From Mxb001 sp046046455 (GTDB lineage Bacteria > Actinomycetota > Actinomycetes > S36-B12), in assembly GCA_046046455.1 (NCBI GenBank), contig JBJOJS010000030.1, forward strand, positions 1 through 38,446: a stretch of DNA of 38,446 bases, read 5' to 3'. Under the pieces are notes generated by a model that did no database searches, was not told where the DNA came from, and saw only the letters and a program-made list of their open reading frames with translations. The position numbers were made by a program, and so were the translations under genes. The first letter of the stretch is position 1, and each line of letters starts with the position of its first letter. Below are positions 37,876 to 38,446 of this stretch, piece by piece.

Positions 37876-38446
37876 TCAGGCACTCATCTCGCGTGCGATG
37901 GCACCCACGAAGGCATCGACGTCCTCCGGCGTGGTGTCCCAGGAGCACATCCATCGCACCTCACCCGTGTGGTCATCCCAGGTGTAGAAGCGGTAGTCCC
38001 GCTGAAGACGTTCGGTGACAGCCGGCGGCAGGATCGCGAACACGGCGTTGGCATCCACCCGCCGCTGGACCTCGACTCCGGCGATCGCGCGCACACCGGC
38101 CTCGAGTCGACGAGCCATCTCATTGGCGTGGCGCGCATTACGCAACCAGAGGTCATCGGTCAGCAGGGCCGATAACTGAGCGCTCACGAAGCGCATCTTG
38201 CTCGCCAGTTGCATCGCGGACTTGCGCAGGAAGGGCACAGCGCTGGCGAGGGAGGGGTCCAGCACGATGACTGCTTCAGCGCCCATGGCGCCGTTCTTGG
38301 TACCCCCAAAGGAGACGGCATCGACGCCGACATCGGTCGTGATCTCGCGCAGGGATACTCCGAGGCTTGCCGCGGCGTTGGCGATGCGGGCGCCGTCGAG
38401 GTGGAGTCGCAGGCCGAGGGAGTGCACGTGATCGGCGAGTCGACCG
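37876..38446 (-). CDS. L-threonine aldolase / beta-eliminating lyase family enzyme, 5' end cut off
   Basis: The C-terminal roughly 190 residues of a PLP enzyme are present, and the reading frame stays open to the window edge (HVHSLGLRLHLDGARIANAA at the start of the visible part). LHLDGARIANA holds the cofactor-binding Asp and Arg, and SFGGTKNGAMGAEAVI holds the Schiff-base lysine. The order and spacing match low-specificity threonine aldolases, which split threonine or allo-threonine to glycine and acetaldehyde. About 150 N-terminal residues lie outside the window; this is an edge truncation and does not indicate a pseudogene. Confidence 0.88.
   Translation of the reverse strand, partial: GRLADHVHSLGLRLHLDGARIANAAASLGVSLREITTDVGVDAVSFGGTKNGAMGAEAVIVLDPSLASAVPFLRKSAMQLASKMRFVSAQLSALLTDDLWLRNARHANEMARRLEAGVRAIAGVEVQRRVDANAVFAILPPAVTERLQRDYRFYTWDDHTGEVRWMCSWDTTPEDVDAFVGAIAREMSA

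Noticed and set aside
37876..38446. Truncated threonine aldolase as a pseudogene
   Set aside because: The frame is open to the window edge and keeps its active-site lysine; the missing part is simply outside the window.
1..38446. CRISPR arrays, insertion sequences or prophage genes
   Set aside because: No regularly spaced repeats and no transposase, integrase or phage structural proteins were seen on either strand.

Overview
The window is high-GC actinobacterial DNA. The genus cannot be fixed from sequence alone. Evidence for Actinomycetota includes the split pntAA/pntAB/pntB transhydrogenase, tadA next to its actinobacterial partner gene, a HelD-type RNA polymerase motor, many GTG starts, and promoters of the form TANNNT-N6-(A/G)TG that look leaderless. 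There are no insertion sequences, phage genes or CRISPR arrays. The left end has a tRNA-Ser(CGA) on the minus strand.

Positions 138-15238 form the most interesting region: two divergent operons around a regulatory gap at 7422-7593. The rightward operon is a bacterial microcompartment (BMC) locus of the RMM/aminoacetone-utilization type described in Mycobacterium and Rhodococcus. It encodes a class-III PLP enzyme (probable 1-amino-2-propanol phosphate phospho-lyase), a CoA-acylating aldehyde dehydrogenase with a C-terminal encapsulation helix, a permuted BMC-T protein, a small protein with an N-terminal encapsulation helix, a BMC pentamer, a BMC hexamer, a second permuted BMC-T, an APH-fold aminopropanol kinase, an SDR aminopropanol dehydrogenase and a GntR/UTRA regulator. 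The leftward operon encodes an APC permease, an acetamidase/formamidase, a GlcG/PduO-C-like protein, a fused large+medium subunit of adenosylcobalamin-dependent diol dehydratase, its small subunit, and a reactivase large subunit. The likely combined job is uptake of an amino alcohol and its conversion, by one or two routes, to an aldehyde that the compartment oxidizes to acyl-CoA. The dehydratase pocket carries an Asp where diol dehydratases have Ser301, and the BMC-H pore carries an Asp where PduA has Ser40. Both changes would suit a cationic amine.

Positions 15235-20914 are housekeeping: tadA and its partner (minus), upp (plus), a pair of identical hairpins, the proton-translocating transhydrogenase operon (minus), and a tocopherol-cyclase-like protein (plus). 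Positions 20991-27720 hold a UbiB/ABC1 membrane kinase-like protein (minus), an isolated small ORF with its own ribosome binding site and hairpin, an SMP-30/strictosidine-synthase-like beta-propeller, and a coupled operon of circularly permuted ATP-grasp, alpha-E protein and transglutaminase-like protein (a predicted peptide-ligase system).

Positions 27717-38446 hold a TPP-dependent 2-oxoacid decarboxylase, a YczE-type membrane protein, a type II NADH dehydrogenase and a small membrane-anchored protein (minus); an MFS DHA2 exporter and a Prx5-like peroxiredoxin (plus); a HelD-like ATPase and an L,D-transpeptidase (minus); an Lrp/AsnC regulator (plus); and a threonine-aldolase-like enzyme cut by the right edge (minus). 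Three convergent gene pairs overlap at their stop codons with no terminator between them. All family assignments come from reading the translations; no database search was run.
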